Counted from the first letter of the stretch, positions 51,401-64,000 are shown. The stretch is 64,000 bases of DNA from Paralichthys olivaceus (GCF_024713975.1 NC_091112.1:5211001-5275000), one strand, 5' to 3'. A program made the numbers and translations. Notes: generated by a model from the sequence alone, not told the origin.

Positions 51401-53368
51401 TTTCAGAATTATTTATTAGATTTTTTTTCTCTTGAAGCCAGCTTCTCTTATCCTTCATATGGGAACAATTCATCGTCAAAGACCGTGCACATACTTTATA
51501 TAACACACATCTTCTTTTACCAATTAAATTATTCATTCACAAACAAGACATATTTGTACAGATTACACTAACAACATTATACAGCCAAAAGTCAGATCAG
51601 TTGTAATATGATGTCTATCCAGTTACAAAGACTTCCACTCACACAAGCCTCTCCACTTCCACAAAAATAACAAAACCTTTATTTAAATCCACACGCTTTA
51701 ACCGTTTCTTGTTTATTGAACATTAAGGCTCAATTAAACCCCACGCGAGACAAAGACCCCACACATTGCACCGACACCCATCCCTGCAACGTTCCACGCG
51801 ACCCCCCGCCGAGAGGAGGTTTTTCTGAAAGGCTTCAGACGTCTTCAGGAACTCATCTTTCATATCATCTGTACGAGCAAATCCAGCAGGCACATGAAAA
51901 CAGATGATACGAGCGTCACCCTTCTGTGCGGAGGCAGTGCTGATTTCAATTTAGAACATAACCAACAGACAAGAAGCTATCGAATATATTAACTAAAAAA
52001 TAAAATCTTATGAGTATTTCTGTATATTGCATAGACAAGCGACCCACCATCGCCCCTCAGTGCACACCTGAGGGACTTATTAAATATTACAAATAGGTTT
52101 TGTGATATTTTTGCAATATGTACCATTCTTATACATTCACATATATGCCCCCCCCCCCCCCCCCCCCCCCGCATTTCCCTGAAAATAAACCAGGTCATAT
52201 TTTACCCAGTAGACACAAATATGTATTTGTTTTTACATCTGGAAAAATCAACTTTACATTTCTCACTCAACAGTCTTTCATTTTGATGTCATAGCCAGTA
52301 ACAATGGAAAAGAAACACCATTACAAAACAGCCAATTATTCAAATGAAACGACACATGATAAAAATCACATAAAAATGTTGGTGACCTCATCACAAGGGC
52401 AATTTTGGCGAAGATGACCGAGCGCAAGACTCATCTGGAAGACAGAGAGATGGAGATGGGGGGTGAATAAGGTGAATCTAGGATTTCATTTTTCAATTAT
52501 GAATCTGATTGGATCCCATTCACCAACATTTAGGGTTTTGTGTGAACCATAAATGCAACATGAGACCGTTCCATTTGTTCTCCAAAAATCATTATTTTAT
52601 TTCTATTTTTATTTGCTGCTTTTTTTTAATATGCATTTCCTCACTACGCTGAGCTTGCCCACACTGCTACATGAAGAAAAGTCTGAACACTGGTCAGCTC
52701 ATCTGGTTAAAGGACAAGGCTGGTGTTATTCCAAATGTTTCTTTTTTACCAACAAACCCCATGATTTCAATGTTTCACCTTTTATTTAACCTTCTCTGAC
52801 AGAGTATAGCAAACAGTTTGCACTTATTCAAAATAGGCTTTGTATTTTAAATAAGCACAGTACAGAGAAAATAAAAGGTTTGCAGCATTTTTCCATTAAC
52901 ATGCTACTTTCTGAATTCACAATCCTGTCTGCATCAGTCCCAAGGTAATTGAAAACTTTAAACAAGTCACAAATATATTGTTTAATAGTTTAACAAATCT
53001 CAATATATGTTTTATTTTGACTGTTGTTGCCTGTCCCATGAGTAAATAGCACATTTATTAAGGACTTTACAGCCACAATTAGCAGTATCCTTGAGTTAGA
53101 ACATAACAGACTGCTCAAATGAAAGAACATGTGGTTCGGCTTATTTATCTTTACTGGAGTCTTATGGCACAAAGGAATAAGCTATGTTAGCTTTTGGATA
53201 CAGACGCAAATCTTGTTAGTTGGATGAATTCATTGTTGGTTTAGGGCTTTTCATGGGAGTTTGCAGAAAAATATAAAACACTGCCATCCTCATCCTTTAA
53301 GGAAAGTCTATGAGGACTTTCACAGCAGAGCACAGAAGACTGTAAGAAATGTTGACGAGCAAAAATCG
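51401..53368 (-). other. putative long 3' UTR of ppp1r18
   Basis: No other gene is seen downstream of the ppp1r18 stop codon at 53369. Several TTTATT words on the plus strand (near 51680, 51712 and 52783) could act as polyadenylation signals on the minus strand; which is used is unclear. Confidence 0.4.
52148..52170. repeat. poly-C run of 23 (poly-G on the ppp1r18 strand)
   Basis: Twenty-three uninterrupted C after ATATATG. Length in the assembly may be unreliable. In a ppp1r18 transcript it would read as G23. Confidence 0.9.
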
Positions 53369-56300
53369 TTACACGCTATGTTTTTTGAGAAGAGGGTGAC
53401 ACTGACCCACTCTTAGACCCCGTCCTGTTGCAGTCCCAACATTCCTTGTACTTTTGGTCACGATCGCTTCTCCGTCCACGTCGGCTTCCTTCTCCTGTGC
53501 CTCGTCTCCCTGCAGCTTCTCCGTCCTCCCCAGGTCGTAAGGATGCGGGACACACGCCATCAAGGAGGTCTCTGACGGGTACTCACAGACCTGCTCCAGC
53601 CGATCCTCGTTGAAACACACATTCCCCTGGAAAAAACGAGGAGGGGAAATGATCAATGGCCTGCGCTTTGACATGTGGACTGGAGGAGCGTGGACTCAAA
53701 CCACCCACCGAGCTGAGAGTTTGTCTTTAGCTGCAGTCAACTACGTTCTTTTCATTTGTTTATATCATTGTGAACAAATCTGCTGCCACGTGTGAATCAC
53801 TTTGGCTTCATTCTTATAGTGACATGGATGGAAAACCAACCAAAAGATCTTAAAATCAAGATCGAAGAATAAAAATAAGAATTTACAGGCGAGCGTGTCT
53901 GTTTCTAAAACGTGTGTACTGTGCAGTCATTGTACAGTTATTTACTTTAGAAATCAAAACCAAACATTGCGTGCAAGTAGCAAAGTAAATTAGAAAAACT
54001 CAAAGTCAAAATGATAAAATTGCTATACCGACACATTTTTCCACCATCCATGCTTACATGGGGAATTGTAAACAGTCTGGAGGCCCTGAGGAGTGCTTAC
54101 GCTGTCAGTGTAATGTTAACTGACAGCAGGAGGCTTAACACAGCAGAAATACTCCCCCTGTGAGAGTGTTTACTGACGGAACACTTCATGCACTGAGTTA
54201 TTAATCACTCAGGGAAATAATATCATATGGAGAGAGTATGTGACACGTGTTCAGTTGCAGAAGCAGAAACACAAGGTCTGTTTGCGGCTTCTCCTAAAGT
54301 GTTGAAAAGGAAAACGACTGGTTCGGCTCGTCTTTGCCTGCACTGGCAGATGCTTACGTGGAGTTTGTTTACTCAAAGGTCAACATGGAGCAAACTGACA
54401 AACAGGAAACAGCAGCTCAGCTCTGAGGCCTCGACTTGTGAAAACCCCCGGATGTACAGACACGGTCTGGAGCCTGAAACCCGCAGACACCAGACTGCAC
54501 ACGCTCTACAAGTTACTTCACCCTGTAGCCGTCTGCAGAGTAGTGCAGATAATAGCTCTGCATTAGAGAGGCTAGGCAAATCATGCTCAGGCACAGGAGG
54601 CTAATCCTCCCTCCCTGAACCTGATTAACCCAGGCAGCACAGCAGGACAGCAGAGGCGACCCGCGAGGCGCAGAAACTGAAACAGTAGAAGAGACGGAAA
54701 GAGGGAAGTTTGAAGCTGTATTCTAGAGCTGCATTAAAGTTTCTCTCTGAGTTCAGAGTAGTTTGTCACCTATCAAAATGTAAGAATCTATAACAGAAGA
54801 AGACACACTATCATTCCTTTCAACATGCACATGTGAATATTTAGAAAAAACTAATCTATAGATGGATTTGGACAGAAAATGCAGGATAATTTCAGGATTT
54901 GATGCCTGGATGTCCGAGATAAAAAGCACCATATGAAGGGAAACTTAAGAGAAAAAGAGGATGACAAGGGCGGGGAGGAAGCAGGTGAACTCTCCCCCTC
55001 ACCTCCCATGATACCGTGGTTCGGTGGGGGGAGGAAAGGCCACCTGACGTCAAACAGTCTGAAGGGCACCGATGTGAGAGTGACAGGTGGTCAGGGAATC
55101 ACCGAGTGGTCAAAGAGGAATTACCTGACTGTGTTCCTGAAACTAAAAAACAAACGGACTAAAATAAATGTTTAGTTATTTCATCGGGAGTCACTGCAGA
55201 TAACCTACAACTGAAGAAGTTAATTTACACTGAATCCTTCTCACCACTAGTTTCTCTTTCTCTCTTGTAGTCAAGTCTTTTTAACCCTGATAAGAAGGCA
55301 CAGATTTAAAAAAAAAGGAGACCACGTCACTTCCCTATGTTGATCTTTGTCTCTTGTTAGGAGGAAATGCAGAAGTTTTAAAGAGGAAGTGAGCAGAAAC
55401 ATGCATTGAACAGTGGGTTTCTGTTCAAACAAGCCTTTAATCGCCTTTAATCCTCTCAGTATGTCAGACCGTCAAACTGTCATTTTTCTCTGCCCTGCCT
55501 CTCCTGGCAGGTCAGACCTCCATCCTGCTTTTTCCTCACGTCTCTCTGCAGCACCGTTCTGTCTTCATTCTCTTTTCACTTCACCCGCGTCAAACTGAGT
55601 TGGCGGCCCGCTGTCAGAAACACTCAGCCGTGCAGGGAAAGGTCAGCGTGGTCAAAAAGTGTCTGCCAAGACTCCAGTCTAACAAACCAAGCCCCTGCTG
55701 AACAGCCAGGAAGATACAAAGACAGATTTGTCTGAGGGGCAGGGAGGGCTGACTCTGCAGAAAATGGCAGAATTGGGGTGAGGGAACGAGGAAGCAGCCT
55801 GAAACGCACTCACATGCAGACTGAGGGGAAAGTTTGACAACTCCCACTGTAGGAAAATGGTACGAAAAAAACAATGCAATTCTTCTAACAGGCGGTCGGG
55901 TGCAGTAAAAATAGTCAAGATAACTCCCACTCTTCCAAACACAAAGTTTGAAAGAATCACTTGCAGTTTCAGCTGCAAGGTCTCAGAGGGAATTTGTGTA
56001 AATCCAAGTGAGGTTAGGTACATAATGCAAAAAGAAGAGATGGAGGAAGGAGCCGGCTGTCTCTTTCATTGTGGTTTCCTACTCAACTTTTCTGTCTTTG
56101 TCTTTGTTTCTGTCTGCAACGTTACTGTGAACTGTCTTTTAAAGACGAAACTGTTTGTTTCATTAGGCCACAAAACAAATAGCTTCACTTACTGCGGACT
56201 AAATCTGTTGATGCCACTGATTGGACACGTTGGGGTGAACATGCGTACTGCGGCGAAGCAGTATCAGAGGGTAGAAGTCAAAAGTCTGCAAAGCATTAGA

Positions 56301-59300
56301 CTGCACAACCGAGTGGAAAAGCAGATCACAGCGGGATTTTATGGCTAAGAATCAAGATGTCGTGCTTGATAAGGCTTTAACCGGCTTAGGTCGGTCTCTG
56401 TGATCGCACTTCTCAATCAAAAGGGATGTTCTCCCAGTGAAAGGGGATTCCGCTTGACGACCAGGGGCCGTCAGACAGGTGACACAAGGTGATACCGTCT
56501 GGACCACCTACGATAAATTGTAGTAGGGGAGCGACCATTTGTTAGAAAATTCTTCCATGGTAGAATTATTGGAGGAGCACCATTTGTTCTCTGCTTTTTG
56601 GTGACAGTGTTTGCATCACCAATAGGTCAAAGGTCAAAAAGAAAATGTGCAGTTTCTACTCACCCTTTTCGGGGTCCCTCTGTTTTTAACCAGACAGGAC
56701 TTCTCCAGATTTAGATATCCACCGATCACCACGATCTGCTCCGCTGTCGGGTATTTCTTCCTTATCGGCTCAGCCGCAGCGGGGGTTGTCTGGGCCTTCT
56801 GCGATGGAGTCTTTGCAGGACTTGACCCAGCCGACGTTGATCCCGTTGAGGGTGCGGAGGCCGTCCCTTCGCCTCCTCCTCCAGCACCGACAGGCCTCTT
56901 TGGTTTGATTGTAATGGTGGCGCCTCTCTTCACTTGGACCCCAGAGGCACTCCTGATGGAGAAGAGCGTGGGCGACGGGGTGGGTGATGGAGACACACTG
57001 GGAGACTGGGAGGGAGACGGGGAGCACGGGGAGGAGGCTGGTGTTGGGGCGCTATCAGAGGGTTTCAGAGAAGTGTCTGGGGATTGGCTCCGGAGAAATG
57101 AGGGGTTAACAGTGATGGTTTGTTTGAGCTGAGCTGTCGGAGAACAAACGCGTAGAGACTGATCCTTCTCTTCGTCCTTCACCTGCTGCTTCAACACTGC
57201 TCTGGGGCTTTGCTGCCTTTGTGTCTCTTTGTCCCTCAGAAGACTGTTTGTTGACTTCAGGGCTTCCTGCTCCTTCAGCTGAAACTGCTCTATCTGCCGC
57301 TGTATCGTCTGAACCCCAGAGACATCTCCACCCGGTAATGTCCTTCCGTCGCCCTGTTGTGAGTTTGATATGCGGGGCGTCACTTTTATAAGATGCACCG
57401 ATGGACCAGTCCTATCCCTCAGACACAAACCCGATCTTGAGCCAACAGTTTCCAAGTTGTAGATCCGGCTCATGGCTGCGAGGGAGTTGGGATGAGGGGG
57501 CGAAGGGGAGAGAGCTTGTGTGGGATCGAGGGGAGTTGTATATTCCTCTACCTCCTCCTCTGACAGCTTTTCCTCCTCCTCTCTCTCCTCTTCTCTGCTC
57601 TCTCGTCGGCCCTCGTGGCACCTCAGCTGCTCCTCTTCATGTTTCGGGGTCTCATCTTCATCCTCAGATATCCGAGAGCCGTCGGAGAGAACTTCGGCGG
57701 CAGCAGCGTCGCACTCACTTGACACTTCCTCCCCTCCAGCAGCTTGTGAGTGTGGTACAGAAACAGGAAGCTGAGGGCAGGTTTTCAACACTTCCTGCGT
57801 GACGTCAAATGCAGCCGTGGATGCCTGCGCTGCTGCGTCTTCCTGTGCCGTATCTGCGTCGACCAGCTTCTTCCGTATATGAGCTGCAGCTTCCCATTCT
57901 TGCTCTATTTCAGTTCCCCTCTCATCATACATGTCCCCAGCTGGGGGAGTATCACTGTCCTCTGCAGCCGCGCTCCCCTCTCCATCCCGCATCTGTCTCA
58001 GCCTCTCCAGCTCCTTTTGTCTGATTTTCTCTCGCAGGGACTCAATGCGGCTCAGGGGCTTCCCGATCCTCCAGCTGTCCCTCCTCTCGACCCCTTGTCC
58101 TCCTTCCCAGTCTCGCCCCTCGTCGCTTTGACCTGCCACCTTTTTTACCTCCACTTCTTCTTCGGCGACATAAAACACAGTCCTGGGGATTTGAATCTCG
58201 AGGGGACCTGGAGGCGCGACCCTTTTTGGAGATCTGGGTGTTGCATCCTGGACGAGGCTCTCTGATGCAACATCGCTGTAATGCTGTCCATCCTTCCTGC
58301 ACTCTTTGGTCAGTTCGTGAACCGCTCTGGAAGGCCTTTCTCCTTTCTCGTTGCCATAAACAGTTGTGTCCCCTATTTTTTCTATTTTACTGATGAGCTC
58401 CTCTGTGTGCTGAGACAAAACGGAGTGTGCTAGGTAGGGTCCTCGTGGTCCCGTCCACTCTGCCCCTCGGTGGGGGTCTCTGGCCATGTCTGTGACTGTA
58501 CACAGCAGACTGGAGCACTCTGTAAATGCTGATTCATGTCTGTAGTGACTCTCCGCACTGAGGCATGGACTCGTCGTGTCTGCTGATGCGGCCATGACGT
58601 AACTATGCATGGTTTCAGCTGGGATTGCACTTTCAATTCCATCTCCTCGTAGAAAATCCTTTTTGTCGCTAACCTGTGCCTCATCTCGTTCTTCTGGGTC
58701 TTTCTCTACACTCAGCTCTCGTTCTAAACTTTTCTCACCTGCCAGTCGCTTCGCTTCTTTTTCAGCTCTCGCTTTCCCATCCTGCCTGATTGGGACTCTT
58801 CTAGCGAATGAGATGCCCTCAGTGTTTTTGACGGATGCAACCGTGAATCCCTCATCTCCATCTCCATTACCTGACCTCTCTGCCGCCCACTTATCAATAG
58901 GCTCGACTCTCTTAACTTCACTCCTGTGTTGGATTGAAATGTCGGCGTCAATCCTCCTCAGCATGGATCCTGCTTTTATATCTGTTTTCACACACCCATC
59001 CTTGTGCTTTCCCAACCTGTCTTTATCTAACAGATGTGCGCACCCCATTTTGATCTTTGCCGTGGCGTCCCTCCCTAAACCTGCTACATCTACCCATGGT
59101 GCCACGATCTTGTCTGAGTGTGTCCTCTCATGCCTTTTCCACTCGTAACACCTTTCGTTATCTAAACCGTTCTCCTTCGCACAGATGACTCGATCAGAGA
59201 AGCTAAATGAGCGCTTTGGGATGCCTTTCAACAGCATATTCCTCCCGTCCACCTTCCTCTCCGCAGATTGTTGGTCATCCTCATCTGAGTATTTTCTCCT

Positions 59301-60569
59301 CCCAGGCCGGAGGAAGTTATCAGAGCTTTTGGATCGAGATGGTGGTTTAGGGAGCTGACCGAATTTGCTCAGCAGCTGGCTGACCCTCCCTCCTCTCTCA
59401 ACAAACACATTATCCTCCAGGCTTTCCTTCCTGTCTTTAATAACTAACGCCTGGCCCCAGGGTCTTTCTTTCTCCTTCCCAGGCTCTTTCTCTTTTTCTC
59501 TCATCCAGGATATGTCTGTCCTGAGCTCCCTACTCTCCCTTCTTGCATCCATGCCGCACTTCATCTCTCCATCCTCTTTCTCTTTTCCTCCTGTACTCCT
59601 CTCCTCTGGGGTTGTCGAGGGCTTTATGATCAGAACCTCAGAGGCTCGGATCTCGGTGACGCTCCCTCCTCCGGCAAGGATCTCCCTCAGGTTCATCTTC
59701 ATCCCTCTATTCCCCTGGTGGTCTTCCTCTGGCCTCTCCCTCTCCGCCTCCCTCCATTTCCCCCTCCTCTCGTCACTACCCTTCCTGTCCTGTTCGATGA
59801 TGATGATGTTGTCGGCTCGGATGGTTCGCAGACAAGGGACGAGGGGAGAAAATGATCCAGGCGGTGAATCTGTTTCTTTCTCCTCCTCGTCTTTTCTTAC
59901 TTTGAGGAATTCTCTCTCCCTCGTTACATCTTTAACTGACTCTTTCCATTGGTTTTTATCTTTTTCCCATCTCTCCCTGCTATTATCTCTTTCTCTTCCC
60001 TGACTCCTGTCCCTGCTTCTCTCTTTTTCTCGTCCCTCACTTAAATCTCTGAACCTCTCGATTTTCAGCTCTATGTCTCGTCCTCTTCCTGAGTCTCCAT
60101 CTTGACCCCTGGGGCTGGATTTGTCTTTCTCCCTCTCGGACTCGTTTCCTACATCTGCATCCTTGCCCTTCCTCCATGCAGTCTGCGTGCGGATAAATGG
60201 GTTTTCATGGAGCGGCACTATAGTTTCCACAGACACCTGACTCACTGATCTGGGATCTGCATCCAACCATAGCCCCGGATCTGGACTGAGCGACGGTTCA
60301 CTTCCCAGATTCACCGTTACAGAGCTGTCTGTGTCTGTGTCAGAGGGACATCTGAAATCCACCTGCAGGAAACACATGTCTCTGTCCTTCTCCCTGTCAC
60401 CAACACTATCCTGCTTTGCCTTCCTCCGCTGGATGATCCCTCGCTTCCAGGCAGGCATGCTGGCAAGCTTCTCCTCCTCTTCTTTTTCTCTCCTTTCCCG
60501 CTCCTCCTCCTCTCGCCTCTTTTTCTCCAGCAGGAGTTGCTTCCATTCCGGCAGAGAGGAGACAGACAT
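53369..60569 (-). CDS. ppp1r18: phostensin (protein phosphatase 1 regulatory subunit 18)
   Basis: Two coding exons: 60569..56664 (3906 nt, phase 0) and 53626..53369, about 1387 residues; human phostensin has about 613. I start at MSVSSLPEWKQ because an acceptor (TTTATGCAG) lies 55 nt upstream and the earlier ATG at 60659 is intronic. Conserved pieces: PEWKQLLLEKKRREEEE and MPAWKRG (residues 38-44), MSRIYNLETVG, and the C-terminal EQIVVIGGYLNLEKSCL shared with taperin. The exon junction yields KRGNVCFNED, an RVxF-like PP1 docking motif, then EYPSETSL. Most of the large exon is low-complexity, charged (RERE, EEEK) and probably disordered. Family role: targets protein phosphatase 1 to the actin cytoskeleton and caps actin ends. 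Human PPP1R18 neighbours NRM in the MHC, as here. A small further 3' exon cannot be excluded. Confidence 0.88.
53627..56663 (-). other. intron between the two ppp1r18 coding exons
   Basis: About 3.0 kb with no gene recognised. The stretch 56345-56640 is less AT-rich than its surroundings and forms no element I recognise. Confidence 0.55.
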
Positions 60570-60948
60570 AACAGAAGATGTGCAGGTTTCTGGGCAAAAT
60601 AGTCGACACTGGTCCTCGAATGGTCTGCATAAATTGGAAATGATAAAGTAAAATAACATTCATTAACCATGTGCATTAACCACAATAAAACTTTTGGTAT
60701 ATGGAACTGGAAACTTTAAGTATGACATCAAGTAATTGGTATAATTAGCAATGTTTAATAGCATATTGGAAGAGACACATCAATGCACCATCACAAGGTG
60801 TTGATACTTCAACAGTCCAACTTTATCTGTTGTCCATTGGGTCTAACTCTCATCTTTTGCACAAGATAATATCACCAACTTCTTCAAATTATCTTGCTGC
60901 ACATGATGCACATACTCTATTAATAAAAAAACATTCAACGAAACTCAC

Positions 60949-61230
60949 CTAAATCCCAAGTTTTTGCCTGGATGTCACTGCAACCGCTTCGTCTTTACGG
61001 TTGTCATCTCCACTCGTGCGTCCTGGCTGTGCGTAATGCGCGCTCCGGTGCTCGATGGAAAATAGTCCTTCTCCAATAACTCTGCGTCTAATCGAAGCTG
61101 TCAAAACAAGAGGGTTTAAAAACCTGAGGGCGGTCAAATCACCCCGTGACCCGACTGCGCATCGGAGCATGAAAACACCTCCGTCGTCGGTATAGTAGTA
61201 AATATTTGCAGCGTCGGAGCAGCAGCGCAG
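60949..61230 (-). promoter_or_regulatory. ppp1r18: 5' non-coding exon and promoter of ppp1r18
   Basis: A donor, ATTTAG|GTGAGT, ends at 60949 on the minus strand and pairs with the acceptor just upstream of the start codon (about 60624). Sequence up to about 61230 is CG-rich compared with its flanks, so the first exon and a TATA-less promoter are placed here. The start point is not resolved. Confidence 0.5.
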
Positions 61231-63057
61231 TAATCCGATAATTACATTAAATTCCGTCAGGAGTGTTTAGTGCCACACACCATATTGTCGGACCTAAGAA
61301 GAGGCGTTTAGAGAGCACAGCCGTCTGCCCGGGCACCAACCCCCCACTCTCCTCCTGTCCTCCCCCGTCTCATCCCTCCGTCCTGCGGGGGCTAATTGGA
61401 AAAGAGGAGGTGGAGGGAGATGGAGGGAGGTGGAGGGAGGTGTGGCTGTGAGCAGGAGTTTACCTGGAGCTGACCAGACACGAGCAACGCTCATGTTACT
61501 GTCTCACTGACTTCAGTCCTGATTGTTTGATTCCTGTCCAGATCTCTTGTATGACACCACGCCGGGGAAAAAGTCTGGTTACAAGTTGAGTTTGCAAAAT
61601 CGTTCTTAAGTTCATGTGAGCAACATGTTAAAATGGAAGAAATCAAAAATACTCACTTATATTATTAAATATGATGTAATTTGATGATTATTATTACACA
61701 TCCACAACGTCTTAAATGGTGTTTAATGTTGCAGCAGGTCAGGAATATTCACAAATAACAATTTCAGTACTATTCGTTATCTGTCTCGTGTCTTTTGAAC
61801 GCGTTCTGCTGCTGCATTTCAAGAGTTTCTCATGATTTGTTCGACTGTTTCTCTCAATGACGGTCGACTCAAAAACAAACAGCAGCAGAACAAACCACGT
61901 CCTCTGAAATGAAAGTAGAGCTTAAAGCAGAACTGCACATTAAAGACTCCCAGTGGTTGGATCTATATTGTATCTTAATTTGAGCTCGCTGTATTAAACT
62001 GCCAACCCAAAGAACAGCAATGTTCAAAGTTTTCCGTTTGTATTATTTCTGTTGTGTATTTTTTGATGCGGATCAAGAGACAGTATTGATGCCTCTCTGT
62101 GTTAAAAGAGGATATATACATTATACCACTTATTACATTTATTCAACATAGTCTTGAAAACAATGAAAGTTAACACATGAAAACAAAGATGTTACTTCAC
62201 GCAACATGAACTGGGAAACAAAAGAAATACATGAAAACACATGTAGTTCAATTTCCAGTGGCTTTTAACTATTGTGACGTTCCCACAAAATACAGCAAAA
62301 TACATTCGCAATCTCAGAAATGTGGTTTCCATTACAGCTATAGGTTCGTTATCCAGTGTGAAATCTCAATTTTACATTCTCTTCCGAGGACAATTCAATT
62401 CAAAATCAGTGTACTGAAAAATACATTCAAATAAACTGGCACATGGTATTTAACAGCATATAAAACTATACTCTGACAATGACATTCAGTGTTGTAAAAT
62501 AAAAAAGGTTTCATCGCAAAAAATATTTCAGCTTCAACTGTAAACTTATTATGCATCTTGGTGAAAATTTAAAAATAAATATTTAATGCTATATTTAGTT
62601 TTAATGTTAAGGCAAATGTACAAATATTATTTCTACTAATTACTACTAGAATTTAATCTCAGTATCAGCCCCAAACAACTGGTATTAGTGGAGCTATATG
62701 ATACATGACATAAAATATCCACTTTAATTTAATGTGAAGATAAAATGATTGATAAAAATATAACCACTAGATGAAATTGGCTCAGAAATGTAAAAGCAAT
62801 AGTGGCCAACCTAAGAACTGATCACCATCATTATTAGTAGAGGAGGTGTTTGTTATAAAACGTTCCCTGTCTGAAACCATTAAAAAGAAAATGTTGAAAA
62901 AATACAGTAAAGTAAGGTAAAGTTTTGTTTTTCTTATTCAGCACAGCAGATTTCAAGCTTACAGAGGATCACAGTCTCTGCTGAAGTCAGTTTTATACAA
63001 ATACTTCTGGTTAGTATTCAGCAGTCAGCGTCACATGTCAGCAGTTACACCTTTGTG
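61231..63057. other. intergenic sequence and putative nrm 3' UTR
   Basis: 61260-61445 is GA/CT-rich (repeated GGAGGTGGAGGGAG on the plus strand). From about 62138 (TTTATT, AATAAA on the minus strand) to 63057 the AT-rich sequence could be nrm 3' UTR. No gene was recognised. Confidence 0.4.
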
Positions 63058-63956
63058 TCACTTCTCCTTGTAGTAGTCGTCGGTGGTGTCTGTGGTGTCG
63101 GTGCCTTCGGTGGTGCCGCACTGTGGCTTGGCAAGGAGCTGCATCTTGCTCCTAATCTGGACGCAGAGGTACGCTAAATCCTGTTTGTCCAGAGAGTGTG
63201 CCAGGGCCAGGTAGGTCGACAGAGTCCCCGCCAGCAGGAGCCGGTCCAGGGACAAGGCCGGCAGGAACCACAGCACGACACCCAGCTCCAGGCACACCGG
63301 GTGGCGGAGGTGAGACAGGAAGCGTTGGGCACCGGTGGACTTGTAGGAGAGAGGGTCTCCCAAACCGAGACACTCATAGTACACCTGAGAGAGGAGAGGG
63401 AGGAGAGGGAGGAGAGGGAGGGAGGAGAGGGTGAGACAGTGGAACCTAAAATTAGGTTGAGCAACAGCACCAGGAGTAAATCTCTGTTTACATTTGAGAG
63501 GTTTACTTTGCCACAGATTACACAGTTACACTTAATTACATCTTTTTATAAATATCTCATGTTGCTGTTTTTAATTTAAATGAGCTCATTAATCCTTTTG
63601 GTTGAATGATGTGGATTTTTGAGTTCGCTGCTGAATTAATTGACATGTGTGGGTTAGACAAAAACGAAAAACCTCCCTGTTACCAGAGAGGAGTTGTTTA
63701 TTTTCACAAAGGTTTGGTGTCGTTAACATGCACGCCATATACTGCATGAACAAAGGTGGTAGTTTGAGTCCCTGGGTACCTGCTTGATGCCCAACAGCTC
63801 TGGGTAATCGAAGATCATGAGGATGCTGCAGATGATCGCCCAGCACAGGAAGTGCAGAGTGAAGCAGAGCAGGGGGAACCAGATGCTCCAGGGTGCATGA
63901 CGCACCGACCACAGACAGGGGGCGCCAGTCACTGGCTGCCAGTACCTCATCAGGAT
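63058..63956 (-). CDS. nrm: nurim, nuclear envelope membrane protein (5' partial)
   Basis: Two exons: 63956..63780 (59 codons) and 63384..63058 (109 codons with stop), both phase 0; earlier exons lie beyond the window end. Words RYWQPV, LWSVRHAPWSIW, FDYPELLGIKQVYYECLGLG, FLSHLRHPVCLELGV, LSLDRLLLA and SLDKQDLAYLCVQIRSKM fit nurim, a multi-span inner nuclear membrane protein related to isoprenylcysteine methyltransferase-like enzymes. At least three hydrophobic spans are visible. The C-terminus is an acidic TTDTTDDYYKEK tail. The order ppp1r18-nrm is the same as in the human MHC class I region. Function of nurim is poorly known. Confidence 0.92.
63385..63432. repeat. GGAGAGG minisatellite doubling as a polypyrimidine tract
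   Basis: Repeated GGAGAG/GGGAGG units on the plus strand read as CCTCTCC on the minus strand, directly before the CTCAG acceptor of the last nrm exon. Confidence 0.8.
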
Positions 63957-64000
63957 CTAACACAGGAGGAAACAAATATAATGACTGACGCTTATGTGGA

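Noticed and set aside
56345-56640. Possible small nuclear RNA-like sequence in the ppp1r18 intron
   Set aside because: I compared it by memory with U1, U2, U4, U5, U11, U12, 7SK, RNase P and MRP RNAs and found no convincing match; no promoter elements seen.
59365-60003. Plus-strand frame of 212 codons rich in Ser and Leu
   Set aside because: It is the antisense of the charged Glu/Arg-rich part of ppp1r18; GAG/GAA-rich coding sequence gives long open antisense frames.

Overview
The window is vertebrate nuclear DNA. The GT-AG multi-exon genes, short introns, many dispersed repeats I recognise from teleost genomes and protein sequences about as far from human as fish are all point to a teleost, probably a percomorph. 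No bacterial, organellar or CRISPR-like sequence was seen.

Layout. (1) 0.5-11.1 kb, + strand: four tandem Ly6/uPAR-type GPI-anchored protein genes (A-D). Each has a signal-peptide exon, a 111-nt exon and a terminal exon; A lacks its first exon because the window starts inside the gene. (2) 13.8-17.2 kb, +: clic1. (3) 20.7-22.6 kb, -: a fifth, divergent Ly6 gene (E), whose middle exon I located by splice phase and cysteine pattern. (4) 26.6-31.8 kb, +: ddah2, with a separate promoter and 5' non-coding exon. (5) 32.7-35.3 kb, -: rps5, carrying two near-identical H/ACA-type snoRNA copies in its introns and a start codon split by intron 1. (6) 35.9-37.2 kb: a broken Ty3/gypsy-type LTR element fossil. 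(7) 37.9-43.3 kb, -: ppt2. (8) 44.3-50.3 kb, -: a carnitine acetyltransferase gene (crat), 15 coding exons. (9) 51.4-61.2 kb, -: ppp1r18 (phostensin), with one 3.9-kb coding exon. (10) 63.06 kb to beyond the window end, -: the 3' part of nrm (nurim).

Context. LY6 cluster, DDAH2, CLIC1 and PPT2 lie in the human MHC class III region, PPP1R18 and NRM are neighbours in the human MHC class I region, and CRAT lies on human 9q34, an MHC-paralogous region. The window therefore looks like a compact teleost piece of the ancestral MHC block, rearranged and with rps5 added. The genes share a neighbourhood, not one pathway.

Points most worth a second look: the catalytic histidine of the carnitine acetyltransferase is glutamine here; the catalytic histidine position of DDAH2 is arginine; the redox cysteine partner of CLIC1 is alanine; rps5 carries a duplicated intronic H/ACA snoRNA; and Ly6 gene C has an extra, probably unpaired cysteine. 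All exon limits were derived by eye from splice motifs, reading phase and family knowledge; no alignment or database search was run.
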